From: Anaeromyxobacter diazotrophicus
GTDB taxonomy: Bacteria > Myxococcota > Myxococcia > Myxococcales > Anaeromyxobacteraceae
Direction of reading: 5' to 3'
DNA length: 64,000 nucleotides
Assembly (NCBI RefSeq): GCF_013340205.1
Contig: NZ_BJTG01000002.1
Coordinates: forward strand, 372,001-436,000
Shown here: piece by piece, positions 1 to 8,511 of the stretch
Layout of the letters: every line of letters starts with the position of its first letter
How positions within the stretch are numbered: the first letter of the stretch is position 1
The notes under the pieces: model-generated
The model's input: only the letters and a program-made list of their open reading frames with translations
What the model was told of the DNA's origin: nothing
The model's database searches: none
Translations under genes and position numbers: made by a program

Positions 1-4
1 CGAA

Positions 5-90
5 GTCGCGGTCGCGGTCGAGCTCGCGGTCGAGCTCGCGGTCGAGGTCGAGGTCGAGGTCGAGGTCGCGGTCGCGGTCGCGGTCGCGGG
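5..90. repeat. GTCGAG/GTCGCG hexanucleotide tract upstream of lnt
   Basis: The first 90 bases are almost entirely the hexamers GTCGCG and GTCGAG, with two GAGCTC interruptions. The tract ends about ten bases before the lnt start codon and leaves no recognisable ribosome binding site or promoter between. The same hexamer family recurs inside lnt (about 1292-1416), after xerC (27514-27580), imperfectly at 27891-27950, and inside the efflux adaptor gene (56581-56693). The tract may begin before the window, so its full length is unknown. Confidence 0.9.
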
Positions 91-100
91 TGGCCATGCC

Positions 101-1885
101 ATGACGCGCCCCCGCATGCTCCTCCTCGCCGTCGCGAGCGGCCTCGCGATGGCGCTGGCGCTGCCCCAGTGCTTCCCCTGGCTGTCCCTGCGCCCGATCG
201 ACCCCGCCGGCCACCTCGAGTGGCTCTGCTGGGTGGCGCTGGTCCCGGCGCTCCTCGCGCTCGACCGCGCCACCACCTGGAAGTCGGCCCTCGGGATCGG
301 GCTCCTCGCCGGCCTCGCCTACTTCTACGCCGCCATCTGGTGGGTCAACCACGCGATGACCGCGTTCGGCGGCGTGCCGATGCCGGTGGCGCTGCTCGGC
401 CTCAGCCTGCTCGTGCTGTTCATGGCGGCGCACTGGGCCGCCGCCCTCACGGCCTCCTGGTTCATCCGCTGGCGGCTCAACTGGCCGTGGTGGACGCACC
501 TCCCCGCCACCTGGACCGCCGCCGAGCTCTCCCGGAACTACCTCTTCACCGGGTTCCCGTGGGCGAACCTCGGCTACCTGCAGGCGCGGCACCTCGCGGT
601 GGCGCAGCTCGCCGCCCTCACCGGCGTGTACGGGATCGCGGCGCTGGTCGTCCTCGTGAACTGCGCCGTGCACGCGCTCGTCCGCGCGCGCCTGGACGGG
701 CGGCGGCCTCCGTGGCGGCTGGCCGCCGGGACCGCGCTCCTCGTCGCGGCGGTGACCGCCTGGGGGACCGCGCACCTCGGCGCCGTCCGCGCCCGCGCCG
801 CGGCGGCGCGCCGGCTCTCGGTGGCGCTCGTGCAGGGCAACGTGAACCAGGCGGTGAAGAACGAGCGCATGAGCTACGGCGCGTTCATCCTCGAGCGCTA
901 CCTGCCCCTCACGCTCGAGGCCGATCGCCGCGGGGTCGACCTCATCGCCTGGCCGGAGGCGGCCTACCCGCTGCTCCTCCCGCCGGATCCCGACTCGCTC
1001 GCCGACCGCCGCTCCGGGCTCCCCGCGCTCCAGCACGCGTGGCTGCTCCTCGGCGCCGGCACCTACGACGAGCGGATGGGGCGCGACGGCAAGCCGGTGG
1101 CGGAGGGCTCGAACAGCGTGTTCCTGCTGCGCCCCGACCTGGAGGTCCAGGGGCGGTACGCGAAGCACCACCTCGTGCCGTTCGGCGAGTACGTGCCGCT
1201 GCAGGACCTGCTCGGGTCGGTGCTGCGGTCGGTGGTGCCGCAGATGGTGCCGCAGCGGCCGGGGGCGGCGCTGCGGGTGCTCAGCTTCGCGCCGACCGCG
1301 ACCTCGACCGCGACCTCGACCGCGACCTCGACCTCGGCCGCGAGCACGACCGCGAGCACGACCGCGACCGGGGTGCCGACCGCGACCGCGACCGGGGTGC
1401 CGACCTCGACCTCGGCGCTCGCGGGGGAGGTGCGGCTCGCGCCCATGATCTGCTTCGACGCCATCTTCCCGGAGGTGAACGTCGCGTTCGCCGCGGAGGA
1501 TCCGGACCTGCTCGTGAACCCCACCAACGACGCCTGGTACGGCTACTCGTCCGGCCCGTACCAGTTCCTCGCCATGGTGCAGCTGCGCGCCATCGAGGCG
1601 GGCAAGGCCGTGGCGCGGCCGGCATACGCCGGGGTGAGCGCGCTCATCGAGCCGACGGGCGAGGTGCAGCCGGGCGCGCTGCCGGTCGGGCCGGTCGACC
1701 CCGACCTGGCGCCGGATCCGGCCGAGCCGCCACGGCTCCTGGTGGGGTCGGTCCCGCTCTTGCGAGGCCGTACCCTCTACACTAGAGTCGGCGACCTCTT
1801 CGCGTACGCCGCGAGCGCGTGGGCCGCCGCCGCGCTGGCGCTGGCGGTCCGCGGGCCACGCAAGCGGCGCGACTCCACCGGGTGA
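101..1885 (+). CDS. lnt: Apolipoprotein N-acyltransferase with internal repeat insertion
   Basis: Transfers the third acyl chain from phospholipid to the N-terminal Cys of apolipoproteins, the last step of lipoprotein maturation in the inner membrane. The N-terminal 230 residues carry several hydrophobic segments. The C-terminal half is a nitrilase-fold domain with the expected triad: Glu in WPEAAYP (about residue 286), Lys in YAKHHLVPFGEY (about 355) and Cys in MICFDAIFPE (about 451). At 594 aa it is longer than the roughly 510 aa of E. coli Lnt. Much of the excess is a Thr/Ser/Ala-rich stretch at about residues 399-440, encoded by GTCGNG-type hexamers between the Lys and Cys motifs. ATG 101 was chosen because a membrane segment follows directly. 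The stop is 5 nt before prfB. Confidence 0.93.
   Translation: MTRPRMLLLAVASGLAMALALPQCFPWLSLRPIDPAGHLEWLCWVALVPALLALDRATTWKSALGIGLLAGLAYFYAAIWWVNHAMTAFGGVPMPVALLGLSLLVLFMAAHWAAALTASWFIRWRLNWPWWTHLPATWTAAELSRNYLFTGFPWANLGYLQARHLAVAQLAALTGVYGIAALVVLVNCAVHALVRARLDGRRPPWRLAAGTALLVAAVTAWGTAHLGAVRARAAAARRLSVALVQGNVNQAVKNERMSYGAFILERYLPLTLEADRRGVDLIAWPEAAYPLLLPPDPDSLADRRSGLPALQHAWLLLGAGTYDERMGRDGKPVAEGSNSVFLLRPDLEVQGRYAKHHLVPFGEYVPLQDLLGSVLRSVVPQMVPQRPGAALRVLSFAPTATSTATSTATSTSAASTTASTTATGVPTATATGVPTSTSALAGEVRLAPMICFDAIFPEVNVAFAAEDPDLLVNPTNDAWYGYSSGPYQFLAMVQLRAIEAGKAVARPAYAGVSALIEPTGEVQPGALPVGPVDPDLAPDPAEPPRLLVGSVPLLRGRTLYTRVGDLFAYAASAWAAAALALAVRGPRKRRDSTG
1292..1416. repeat. In-frame hexamer tract inside lnt
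   Basis: An array of ACCGCG, ACCTCG and diverged units within the lnt reading frame reads as Thr-Ala/Thr-Ser dipeptides, broken twice by a Gly-Val-Pro unit. The hexamer is exactly two codons long, so gain or loss of units keeps the frame. It lies between the catalytic Lys and Cys motifs, where conserved Lnt sequence is normally continuous. Confidence 0.88.
1760..1788 (+). promoter_or_regulatory. Candidate promoter for prfB within the end of lnt
   Basis: TTGCGA (1760-1765) and TAGAGT (1783-1788) are separated by exactly 17 nt inside the 3' end of lnt. A start near 1795 would give prfB a leader of about 95 nt. This is a sequence match only; prfB could equally be read from the lnt transcript. 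Confidence 0.35.
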
Positions 1886-1890
1886 ATCAG

Positions 1891-3010
1891 ATGGCTGCAC
1901 CGACCGACCAGCTGCTCGAAGATCTGACCCGGCGCCTGGAGGCGCTGCGGGGGTCTCTTTGACGTCGATCGGAAGCGGAACCGCGCCGCGGAGATCGCGC
2001 GGCTGTCCGAGGACGGCGGCTTCTGGGGCGACAACGCCCGCGCGCAGGGGCTGCTGAAGGAGAAGGCGCAGCTCGAGGCGAGCGTCTCCGGGTTCGACCG
2101 CGCCGCGCGGGCGGTGGACGACGCCCGGGTCCTGCACGAGCTCGGCGAGGAGGCGAAGGACGACGCCACCCGCGCCGAGGCGGCGCAGCACGCGGGCGCG
2201 GCGGCGCAGCTGGTCGAGAAGCTCGAGTTCGAGCGGATGCTCTCCGGGCCCCACGACCGCGCCGGCGCCATCGTCGAGGTGAAGAGCGGCGCGGGCGGCG
2301 TGGAGGCGATGGACTGGGCCGCCATGCTGTACCGGATGTACACGCGCTACTGCGAGCGGAAGGGCTGGGAGGTCGAGCCCGCCGACCTGGTGGCGGGCGA
2401 GGAGGCCGGCATCTCCTCCGCCTCCTTCTTCGTGCGCGGCGAGTTCGCCTACGGCTTCCTCAAGGCCGAGAAGGGCGTGCACCGGCTGGTCCGGATGAGC
2501 CCCTTCGACGCGGCCGCGCGCCGCCAGACCAGCTTCGCCGCGGTGGACGTGACGCCGGAGATCGAGGACGACATCGTCATCGACATCAAGGAGTCCGACG
2601 TCCGCATCGACACCTACCGCTCCTCCGGCGCCGGCGGGCAGAAGGTCAACAAGACCGACTCGGCGGTGCGCATCACCCACCTCGCCACCGGCATCGTCGT
2701 GGCGATGCAGAACGAGCGCAGCCAGCAGAAGAACCGCTCGATGGCGTGGAAGATCCTGCGCGCCCGCCTCTACGAGTACGAGGAGAAGAAGCGGCAGGCG
2801 GTGCTCGACGCGGCCGAGGCGCAGAAGAAGGACATCAACTTCGGCTCGCAGATCCGCAGCTACGTCCTCGCGCCTTACCGGCTCGTGAAGGACCTCCGCA
2901 CCGGGGTGGAGACGGGCAAGGTGGACGAGGTGCTCGACGGCGACCTCGACCAGTTCGTCGAGCCCTACCTGCTCGGCGTCCGCCGGACGGATCGAGCGGT
3001 GGACGACTGA
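1891..3010 (+). CDS. prfB: Peptide chain release factor 2 (programmed +1 frameshift)
   Basis: RF2 recognises UGA and UAA stop codons and triggers peptide release on the ribosome. ATG 1891 opens a frame of 23 codons ending at an in-frame TGA (1960-1962). The remaining 349 codons continue in the +1 frame from GAC at 1961, giving about 372 aa against 365 in E. coli. The tripeptide anticodon SPF (about residue 203, in [10 protein letters not shown]) and the GGQ motif (about 248, in GAGGQKVNK) are both intact. The gene must be annotated as a join (1891-1959, 1961-3010); starting at the first +1-frame GTG (2114) would lose the N-terminal domain. It begins 5 nt after lnt. Confidence 0.97.
1948..1963 (+). 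promoter_or_regulatory. RF2 autoregulatory frameshift site
   Basis: A purine-rich CGGGGG stretch resembling a Shine-Dalgarno sequence is followed three bases later by CTTTGAC. This is the classic RF2 slippery site: a ribosome stalled at UGA when RF2 is scarce slips +1 on CUU. Spacing and order match the well-studied E. coli element. Confidence 0.95.
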
Positions 3011-3017
3011 GCCGGCG

Positions 3018-3911
3018 CTAGGCCGAGTAGACGATCGGCGGCCGCGCCAGCAGGAAGCGGTCGATCGCGTCCACGGCCCAGCCCGGGAGGTTGTGGAGCT
3101 TCACCCCGCAGCCGGCCGGCTGCCGGCCGCTGATCGCGCTCTTCTCGCGGATGAAGGTCACCACCCCCTCCACCTCGAGCCGCCGCCCGTCGGCGAGGCC
3201 GAGCCGCACCTGGAGCATCGTGCCGAGCGGCGGCGGGAGCATGGTGGAGATGAAGACGCCGCCGGAGTCCACCCGGCGCGTCGCCCCCACGTAGAAGTTG
3301 TGCTCCGAGACGAGGCTCACGTTCACCTCGACGCGGGTCTGCTTGGGCCGGCTGCGGGGCTCGTCGACCAGCTCCTCGTCGATGAGCGCCATGAGGTCCA
3401 CGTTCGGGCGCGCGGGCGGGCGCGGCGCCGGCGGCACCACGTCGGCCAGCGCGGCGGGGGCGCGGGCGGGCGGGGGTGGCGGCGGAGGGCGGGCGGCCGG
3501 GGCGGCGTAGGGTGAGGCCGCGGCCGGCGCGGCGCCGGGCAGCCGCTCGATCACCGACAGCGGCCGCGAAAGCACCTCCGCGCGGGCGAGGGCCCGCTCG
3601 GCGCCGGCCACGGCGGCGAGCGGCTCGACCACGTCGCGCGAGGGGGCCACCACCACCACCCGCACCCCCACCCGCGCCGCGCTGGCGGCGGCCGTCAGGG
3701 CGCCGCCCCACGACGCGTCGGGCGAGGCGGGGAGGAGCAGGATGAGGGCGTGCGGCGCCACCGTCCGGAGCAGGGGCTCGAGCAGCTCCTGCGAGGGCAC
3801 GCAGAAGAGCTGCCACCCCGCGCGGTCGAGGTGCAGGTGCAGCGCGGCGCAGACATCGGCGTCCTGGCCGACGACGAGCGCGCGCGAGGGGAGCGGGCCG
3901 GCCGGCGTCAC
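3018..3911 (-). CDS. Receiver-like plus degenerate PilZ-domain protein
   Basis: A 297-aa protein. Residues about 8-130 resemble a response-regulator fold without a clear phospho-acceptor Asp. A Pro/Ala-rich linker follows, then a PilZ-like domain at about 185-290. Canonical c-di-GMP-binding PilZ domains have RxxxR and D/NxSxxG. Here the equivalents are RPKQTR (one residue too long) and DSGG (one residue missing), as in the myxobacterial paralogous PilZ-like family (TIGR02266 type), so ligand binding is doubtful. Its GTG start overlaps the stop of the upstream PilT-type gene as GTGA, so the two are probably translationally coupled and may share a type IV pilus role. Confidence 0.8.
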   Translation of the reverse strand: MTPAGPLPSRALVVGQDADVCAALHLHLDRAGWQLFCVPSQELLEPLLRTVAPHALILLLPASPDASWGGALTAAASAARVGVRVVVVAPSRDVVEPLAAVAGAERALARAEVLSRPLSVIERLPGAAPAAASPYAAPAARPPPPPPPARAPAALADVVPPAPRPPARPNVDLMALIDEELVDEPRSRPKQTRVEVNVSLVSEHNFYVGATRRVDSGGVFISTMLPPPLGTMLQVRLGLADGRRLEVEGVVTFIREKSAISGRQPAGCGVKLHNLPGWAVDAIDRFLLARPPIVYSA

Positions 3912-5029
3912 GCGCTGCGGCCCCCGGTCTCGATGAGGATGCGGCGCTCGAGGTCGGCGCGGAAGGTCGCGTTCCCGAGGGCGGTGTCGAGCGAGATGCG
4001 CTTGGCCTCGTGCAGCTTGTAGAGGTACTGGTCGAAGCTGTGCATCCCGAGGTCGGCGCCGGCGGTGTCCATGTAGTTGCGGAGGTCCTGGACGCGCGCG
4101 CCGCCCTCGCGGATCGCCTCCCGCACCGTGGAGGTGGCGAGGAGCGCCTCGACCGCGGGGATGAGCCCGGCCGCGTCGGCCCGGAGCAAGAGCCGGAGCG
4201 ACACGATGGCCTGCAGGTTGTCGGCGAAGCGCGCCCGCACCGTGTCCTGCTCGTCGGCGGGGAAGAGCCCCACCACCCGGCCGATGGAGCGCGTCACGTC
4301 GGGGGTGTGGAGGGAGGTGATGACGAGGTGGCCGGTCTCGGCCGCCTTGAGGCAGATGTCGGCCGCCTCTCGGTCGCGCAGCTCGCCCACCATGATGACG
4401 TCCGGGTCCTGGCGGAGCGCGGCGCGCAGCGCGTCGGAGTAGCTGGCCGTGTCGGCCCCTACCTCGCGCTGGATGATGAGCCCCTTCCCGGCCTGGAAGA
4501 TGAACTCGATCGGATCCTCCACCGTCACCACGTGCAGCCGCTCCTGCTGGATGATGTGGTTGATGATGGCGGCGATGGTGGTGGACTTCCCGTTGCCGGT
4601 GGCGCCGGTGACGAGGACGAGCCCCCGCCGCGCCTCGGCGATGGTCTGCACGACCTCGGGCAGGTTGAGCGAGGCGAAGTCGGGGATGGCGAACGGGATG
4701 GTGCGCATGACCGCGCCCCAGCTCCCGCGCTGCTTGAAGATGCTGGCGCGGAACCGCGACACGCCCGGCAGGGAGTAGCTGCGGTCCACCTCGCGGAAGT
4801 CGAGCGGGGTGAAGCCGGAGCCCGGCGCCTGCAGCACGAAGTTGGCGATGGCCTCCGTGTCCTCGTGCGTGAGCGGCGGATACTTCGCCGCCAGCAGCTC
4901 GCCGAAGACGCGGTACGTGGGCGGGTAGCCGACCTCGAAGTGGACGTCGCTCGCCTGCCGCTTCACCGCCAGCTGCAGGAACGAGTGGAACATCTCCTCG
5001 CTGATGGGGCCCGTCGTCTGACCTTCCAT
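3908..5029 (-). CDS. PilT-family type IV pilus retraction ATPase
   Basis: A hexameric cytoplasmic ATPase of the PilT/PilU class that powers pilus retraction. The 373-aa product has an N-terminal PAS-like region with ASDVHFEVG (residues 26-34), Walker A GATGNGKST (142-150), Asp box VVTVEDPIEF, Walker B VIMVGELRD (211-219), His box TGHLVITSLH and an AIREG element near the C-terminus. The start at 5029 was preferred over the longer open frame (to 5152), because conserved PilT-like sequence begins within about 20 residues of it and TAGACT lies 7 nt upstream. A myxobacterium usually has several pilT paralogs, so no specific symbol is given. Confidence 0.9.
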   Translation of the reverse strand: MEGQTTGPISEEMFHSFLQLAVKRQASDVHFEVGYPPTYRVFGELLAAKYPPLTHEDTEAIANFVLQAPGSGFTPLDFREVDRSYSLPGVSRFRASIFKQRGSWGAVMRTIPFAIPDFASLNLPEVVQTIAEARRGLVLVTGATGNGKSTTIAAIINHIIQQERLHVVTVEDPIEFIFQAGKGLIIQREVGADTASYSDALRAALRQDPDVIMVGELRDREAADICLKAAETGHLVITSLHTPDVTRSIGRVVGLFPADEQDTVRARFADNLQAIVSLRLLLRADAAGLIPAVEALLATSTVREAIREGGARVQDLRNYMDTAGADLGMHSFDQYLYKLHEAKRISLDTALGNATFRADLERRILIETGGRSA

Positions 5030-5156
5030 GGCGCGGAGTCTAGCGCAGGAACACGCCCGGCGGGCGGATGAGCGCGCGGCCGCGGCCCGGCCGCCCGGGC
5101 CGCGCCGCGCCGCCTGCCCCGTGATCGCGCGGCGCGTCGTCCCTACCTTCACCCAC

Positions 5157-6206
5157 GTGCGGATCGCCCTCGTCTCGACTCCCTTCGTGGCGGTACCCCC
5201 GCGCGGCTACGGAGGCACGGAGCTCGTCGTGCACGAGCTCTCGCGCGGGCTCGCCGCCGCCGGCCACCAGGTCACCCTCTTCGCCACCGGCGACTCCCGC
5301 GGGCCGGATGTGCGCTTCCTCTTCCCGCGCGCCGTCTGGCCGCCCGAGCCGCAGGCGGAGCTGCGCCACTGCGCCGCGGCCGCGCGCGCCATCGCGGAGG
5401 AGCCCTTCGACGTGGTGCACGCCCACGCGCCCGCCCTGTTGCCGCTCGGCGGCGCGCTCGGCGCCCCGCTCGTCTACACGTTGCACCACGCGCGCGACGA
5501 GCGGCTGGCCGCCGCCTACGCCGGCCACCCGGAGGTCGAGTTCGTCGCCATCTCGGCGCGGCAGGCGCAGCTCCATCCCGAGCTCGCCTGCCAGGTCGTC
5601 CACCACGGGCTCGACCCTGCCCGCTACCCGGCGGGCCGGGGCGAGCGGGACGACGCCGTGTTCCTGGGGCGGCTGGTGCCCTGCAAGGCGCCCGACGTGG
5701 CGGTGGCCGCCGCCCGGCGCGCCGGGCTGCCCATCCGGCTGGCGGGCGCGGTGCACGCCGGCGACGCCACCCCGGCCTGGCACGCCGTGCTCGCGCGCGC
5801 GCTCGCCCGCCCGGGCGTGCTGCACCTGGGGACGGTGGCCGGGGAGCGGAAGCTCGAGCTGCTCGCCGGCGCCCGCGCGCTGCTCATGCCGCTGCGGTGG
5901 GAGGAGCCGTTCGGCCTGGTCATGATCGAGGCGATGCTGTGCGGCACGCCGGTGATCGCCTTCCCGCGCGGCGCCGCGCCGGAGGTGGTGGAGGAGGGCG
6001 TGACCGGATTCCTGGTGGACGGGGAGGAGGAGATGGCGGCCGTGCTGGCGGGCCTCGGGCGGTTCGACCGCGAGGCGTGCCGGCGGCGGGCGCAAGCGCG
6101 CTTCTCGGCGCGGCGGATGGTCCGCGATTACGAGCGGCTCTACCGGCGCGCGGCCGCCGTGCGCCACGGCGGCGCCGGGCCGGAGGAGGCGAGCTACGCC
6201 AGCTGA
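5157..6206 (+). CDS. GT4 family glycosyltransferase
   Basis: A 349-aa GT-B fold glycosyltransferase. The N-terminal acceptor half opens with RIALVSTPF and a GGTELVVHEL loop. The C-terminal donor half has the EPFGLVMIEAMLCG signature (the GT4 E-x7-E pair binding the nucleotide sugar) and GTPVIAF. GTG 5157 is chosen because conserved sequence starts at the next residue and TACCTT lies 7 nt before it; the open frame extends upstream to 5028 but has no recognisable sequence there. The next gene is a glycogen-debranching-like enzyme, suggesting storage polysaccharide or trehalose metabolism. The donor sugar cannot be inferred. Confidence 0.88.
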   Translation: MRIALVSTPFVAVPPRGYGGTELVVHELSRGLAAAGHQVTLFATGDSRGPDVRFLFPRAVWPPEPQAELRHCAAAARAIAEEPFDVVHAHAPALLPLGGALGAPLVYTLHHARDERLAAAYAGHPEVEFVAISARQAQLHPELACQVVHHGLDPARYPAGRGERDDAVFLGRLVPCKAPDVAVAAARRAGLPIRLAGAVHAGDATPAWHAVLARALARPGVLHLGTVAGERKLELLAGARALLMPLRWEEPFGLVMIEAMLCGTPVIAFPRGAAPEVVEEGVTGFLVDGEEEMAAVLAGLGRFDREACRRRAQARFSARRMVRDYERLYRRAAAVRHGGAGPEEASYAS

Positions 6207-6360
6207 CGCGCGGAGCGCGCTCGCGGGAGCGGCGGGGTTCGCCGATCCGGAGCGGCTGTTCGGATACGCCGATCCGTCGCAGCAGCCCGAGGCGACGGGC
6301 GTCGACAAGCTCGTCCTGAAGCGGAGCAACCTCTTCCTGGTCGCGAACCGGCTCGGCGAC

Positions 6361-8430
6361 GTGTCGCCGGCCGGCGCGCGCGACCTCGGGCTCTTCCTCA
6401 CCGACACGCGGCACCTCTCCGGCTGGCAGCTGCTCGTGCAGGGCGGGCCGCCGCTCTGCCTCTCCTCCCAGGTCTCGACCGACTACGTCTCGCAGATCGA
6501 CTTCACCATCACCGGGCTGCACGAGGGCGACCTGCTCGGGAAGGAGCCGGTCAACTACGTCCACCTGCGGCGCGACCAGCTCATCGACGACGTCTTCGTC
6601 GACCGGCTCGTGCTGACGAACTTCCAGGGGCGGCCCATCCGCCAGTGGCTCGAGGTGGAGTGGGCGGCCGACTTCGCCGACGCCTTCGAGGTCCGCGGGG
6701 CCCGGCGCCCGCGGCGGGGGCGGTACCACGCGCCCGAGGTGGACGGCCGGCGCGTGCTCCTCCGTTACCAGGGCCTCGACGGGCGCGAATACCTGACCGA
6801 GGTCCGGCTCGACCTGGACGGCGAGGCGGATCGGCGCATCGAGGTGGACCGGTTCGACGGCGGCGGAGCGCGGCTGGCGCTGCGGCTCGAGCCCGGCGAG
6901 TCGGGCGCGCTCGCCTTCAGCGTGTTCGCGGGCGTGGACGGGGCGCGCCCCCGCCCGCCGAGGCCCTTCGGCGAGCGGGCGACCACCGCCCACCGCGCCT
7001 ACGCCGAGTGGGCCGAGCGCTGCACCGGGTTCAGCTCCAGCAACGCGGTCTTCGACCGCGCGCTGGTGCAGGCGGTGGCGGATCTGAAGGCGCTGCAGGT
7101 CTTCCACGACGACCAGCCGGTCATCTCGGCCGGCATCCCCTGGTACACCTGCCCCTTCGGCCGCGACGCCCTCATCACCGGCTTCCAGGCGCTGCTCTCG
7201 ACGCCGGAGGTCGCGCGGCAGGCGCTCCGGTTCCTGGCGCGGCTGCAGGGCACGCAGGACGACCCCGAGCGCGACGAGGAGCCGGGCAAGATCCCGCACG
7301 AGATCCGGTTCGGCGAGATGGCGCGGGCGGGCGAGGTGCCGCACACGCCCTACTACGGCTCCGTCGACGCGACGCCGCTCTTCCTCGTCCTGCTCTCCGA
7401 GTACGTGCTCTGGACGGACGACCAGCAGACGCTGGCCGAGCTCCTCCCCGCCGCCGAGCGGGCGCTCGGCTGGCTGGAGCGCCAGTCCGGGCCGGACGGC
7501 CTGCTCGCCTACGAGCGGCGGACGCGCAAGGGGCTGCGCAACCAGGGCTGGAAGGACAGCCACGACGGCGTCCCGTTCGCGAGCGGGCGCCCGGCCGATC
7601 CTCCCATCGCGCTGGTGGAGGTCCAGGGGTACGCCGTCGACGCGCGCCGCCGGATGGCGGACCTGCTCGCGGCGGCCGGACGGGAGGGCGAGGCGGAGCG
7701 GCTCCGCGCCGCGGCCGACGCGCTCGCGGCGCAGGTCGACGCACGGTTCTGGATGCCGGGCCCCGAGACCTACGCCCTCGCGCTCGACGGCGCCGGCCGG
7801 CAGGTGGACGCGGTCACCTCCAACCCCGGCCACCTCCTCTTCTCCCGGGCCGCGCCCGCGGGGCGGGCGCACCAGGTGACGGCCTCGCTCCTCGCGCCCG
7901 CCATGTGGAGCGGCTGGGGCATCCGGACGCTCGCCAAGGGCCAGGGCGCCTACAACCCGCTCAGCTACCACGACGGCACGGTCTGGCCGCACGACAACTC
8001 GCTCGCCGCCATGGGCATGGCCTGCTACGGCGAGACGCGCGGCGCCGGCCAGGTGCTGGACGGGCTCTGGGCGGCCCTCCAGCACTTCCGCCACCTCCGG
8101 CTGCCGGAGCTCTTCTGCGGGCTCGAGCGCGACGCGGGGCAGTTCCCCGTGCACTACCCGGTCGCCTGCTCGCCCCAGGCGTGGTCGAGCGGCGCGATCT
8201 TCCTGCTCGTCCGCGCCTGCCTCGGGATCTTCCCCGACGCGCCGCGGCGGACCCTGCACATCGCCTCGCCGGCGCTGCCGGACTGGCTCGACCACCTCAC
8301 GCTCCACCGGCTCGCGATCGGCCCGGCGCGCGCGACCTTGCAGTTCACGCGCACAGCGAGCGGCACCTACGTCTCGGTCGGCGAGGTGGAGGGCGGCCCG
8401 CTGCACGTCCGCATCGACCTGCGCCGCTGA
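6361..8430 (+). CDS. Amylo-alpha-1,6-glucosidase-like enzyme; true start upstream and non-canonical
   Basis: A glycoside hydrolase of the glycogen-debranching N-terminal plus (alpha/alpha)6-barrel type. The barrel carries PWYTCPFGRDALITG and an NQGWKDSHDG motif with likely catalytic acids. GTG 6361 is the first canonical start, giving 689 aa. However, the same frame is open back to the TGA at 6001, and 6301-6360 encodes typical family sequence (KRSNLFLVANRLGDVSP), so the real N-terminus lies upstream. No ATG, GTG or TTG exists in that frame between 6001 and 6361. A CTG (6256, 6316 or 6337), an ATT at 6127, or a frameshift from the preceding gene would be needed. It sits directly behind the GT4 gene. 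Confidence 0.82.
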   Translation: MSPAGARDLGLFLTDTRHLSGWQLLVQGGPPLCLSSQVSTDYVSQIDFTITGLHEGDLLGKEPVNYVHLRRDQLIDDVFVDRLVLTNFQGRPIRQWLEVEWAADFADAFEVRGARRPRRGRYHAPEVDGRRVLLRYQGLDGREYLTEVRLDLDGEADRRIEVDRFDGGGARLALRLEPGESGALAFSVFAGVDGARPRPPRPFGERATTAHRAYAEWAERCTGFSSSNAVFDRALVQAVADLKALQVFHDDQPVISAGIPWYTCPFGRDALITGFQALLSTPEVARQALRFLARLQGTQDDPERDEEPGKIPHEIRFGEMARAGEVPHTPYYGSVDATPLFLVLLSEYVLWTDDQQTLAELLPAAERALGWLERQSGPDGLLAYERRTRKGLRNQGWKDSHDGVPFASGRPADPPIALVEVQGYAVDARRRMADLLAAAGREGEAERLRAAADALAAQVDARFWMPGPETYALALDGAGRQVDAVTSNPGHLLFSRAAPAGRAHQVTASLLAPAMWSGWGIRTLAKGQGAYNPLSYHDGTVWPHDNSLAAMGMACYGETRGAGQVLDGLWAALQHFRHLRLPELFCGLERDAGQFPVHYPVACSPQAWSSGAIFLLVRACLGIFPDAPRRTLHIASPALPDWLDHLTLHRLAIGPARATLQFTRTASGTYVSVGEVEGGPLHVRIDLRR

Positions 8431-8511
8431 CCGACCCCGGGGCCCGTCCGGCGATATCTCCCCACGTTGAGGCGCCGTCCCGGCCGCTGGTAAGTTCCGC
8501 GGCGAGACGCC

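Noticed and set aside
5-90. CRISPR array or transposon end
   Set aside because: Units are contiguous 6-mers without spacers and have no inverted ends; this is a tandem simple repeat.
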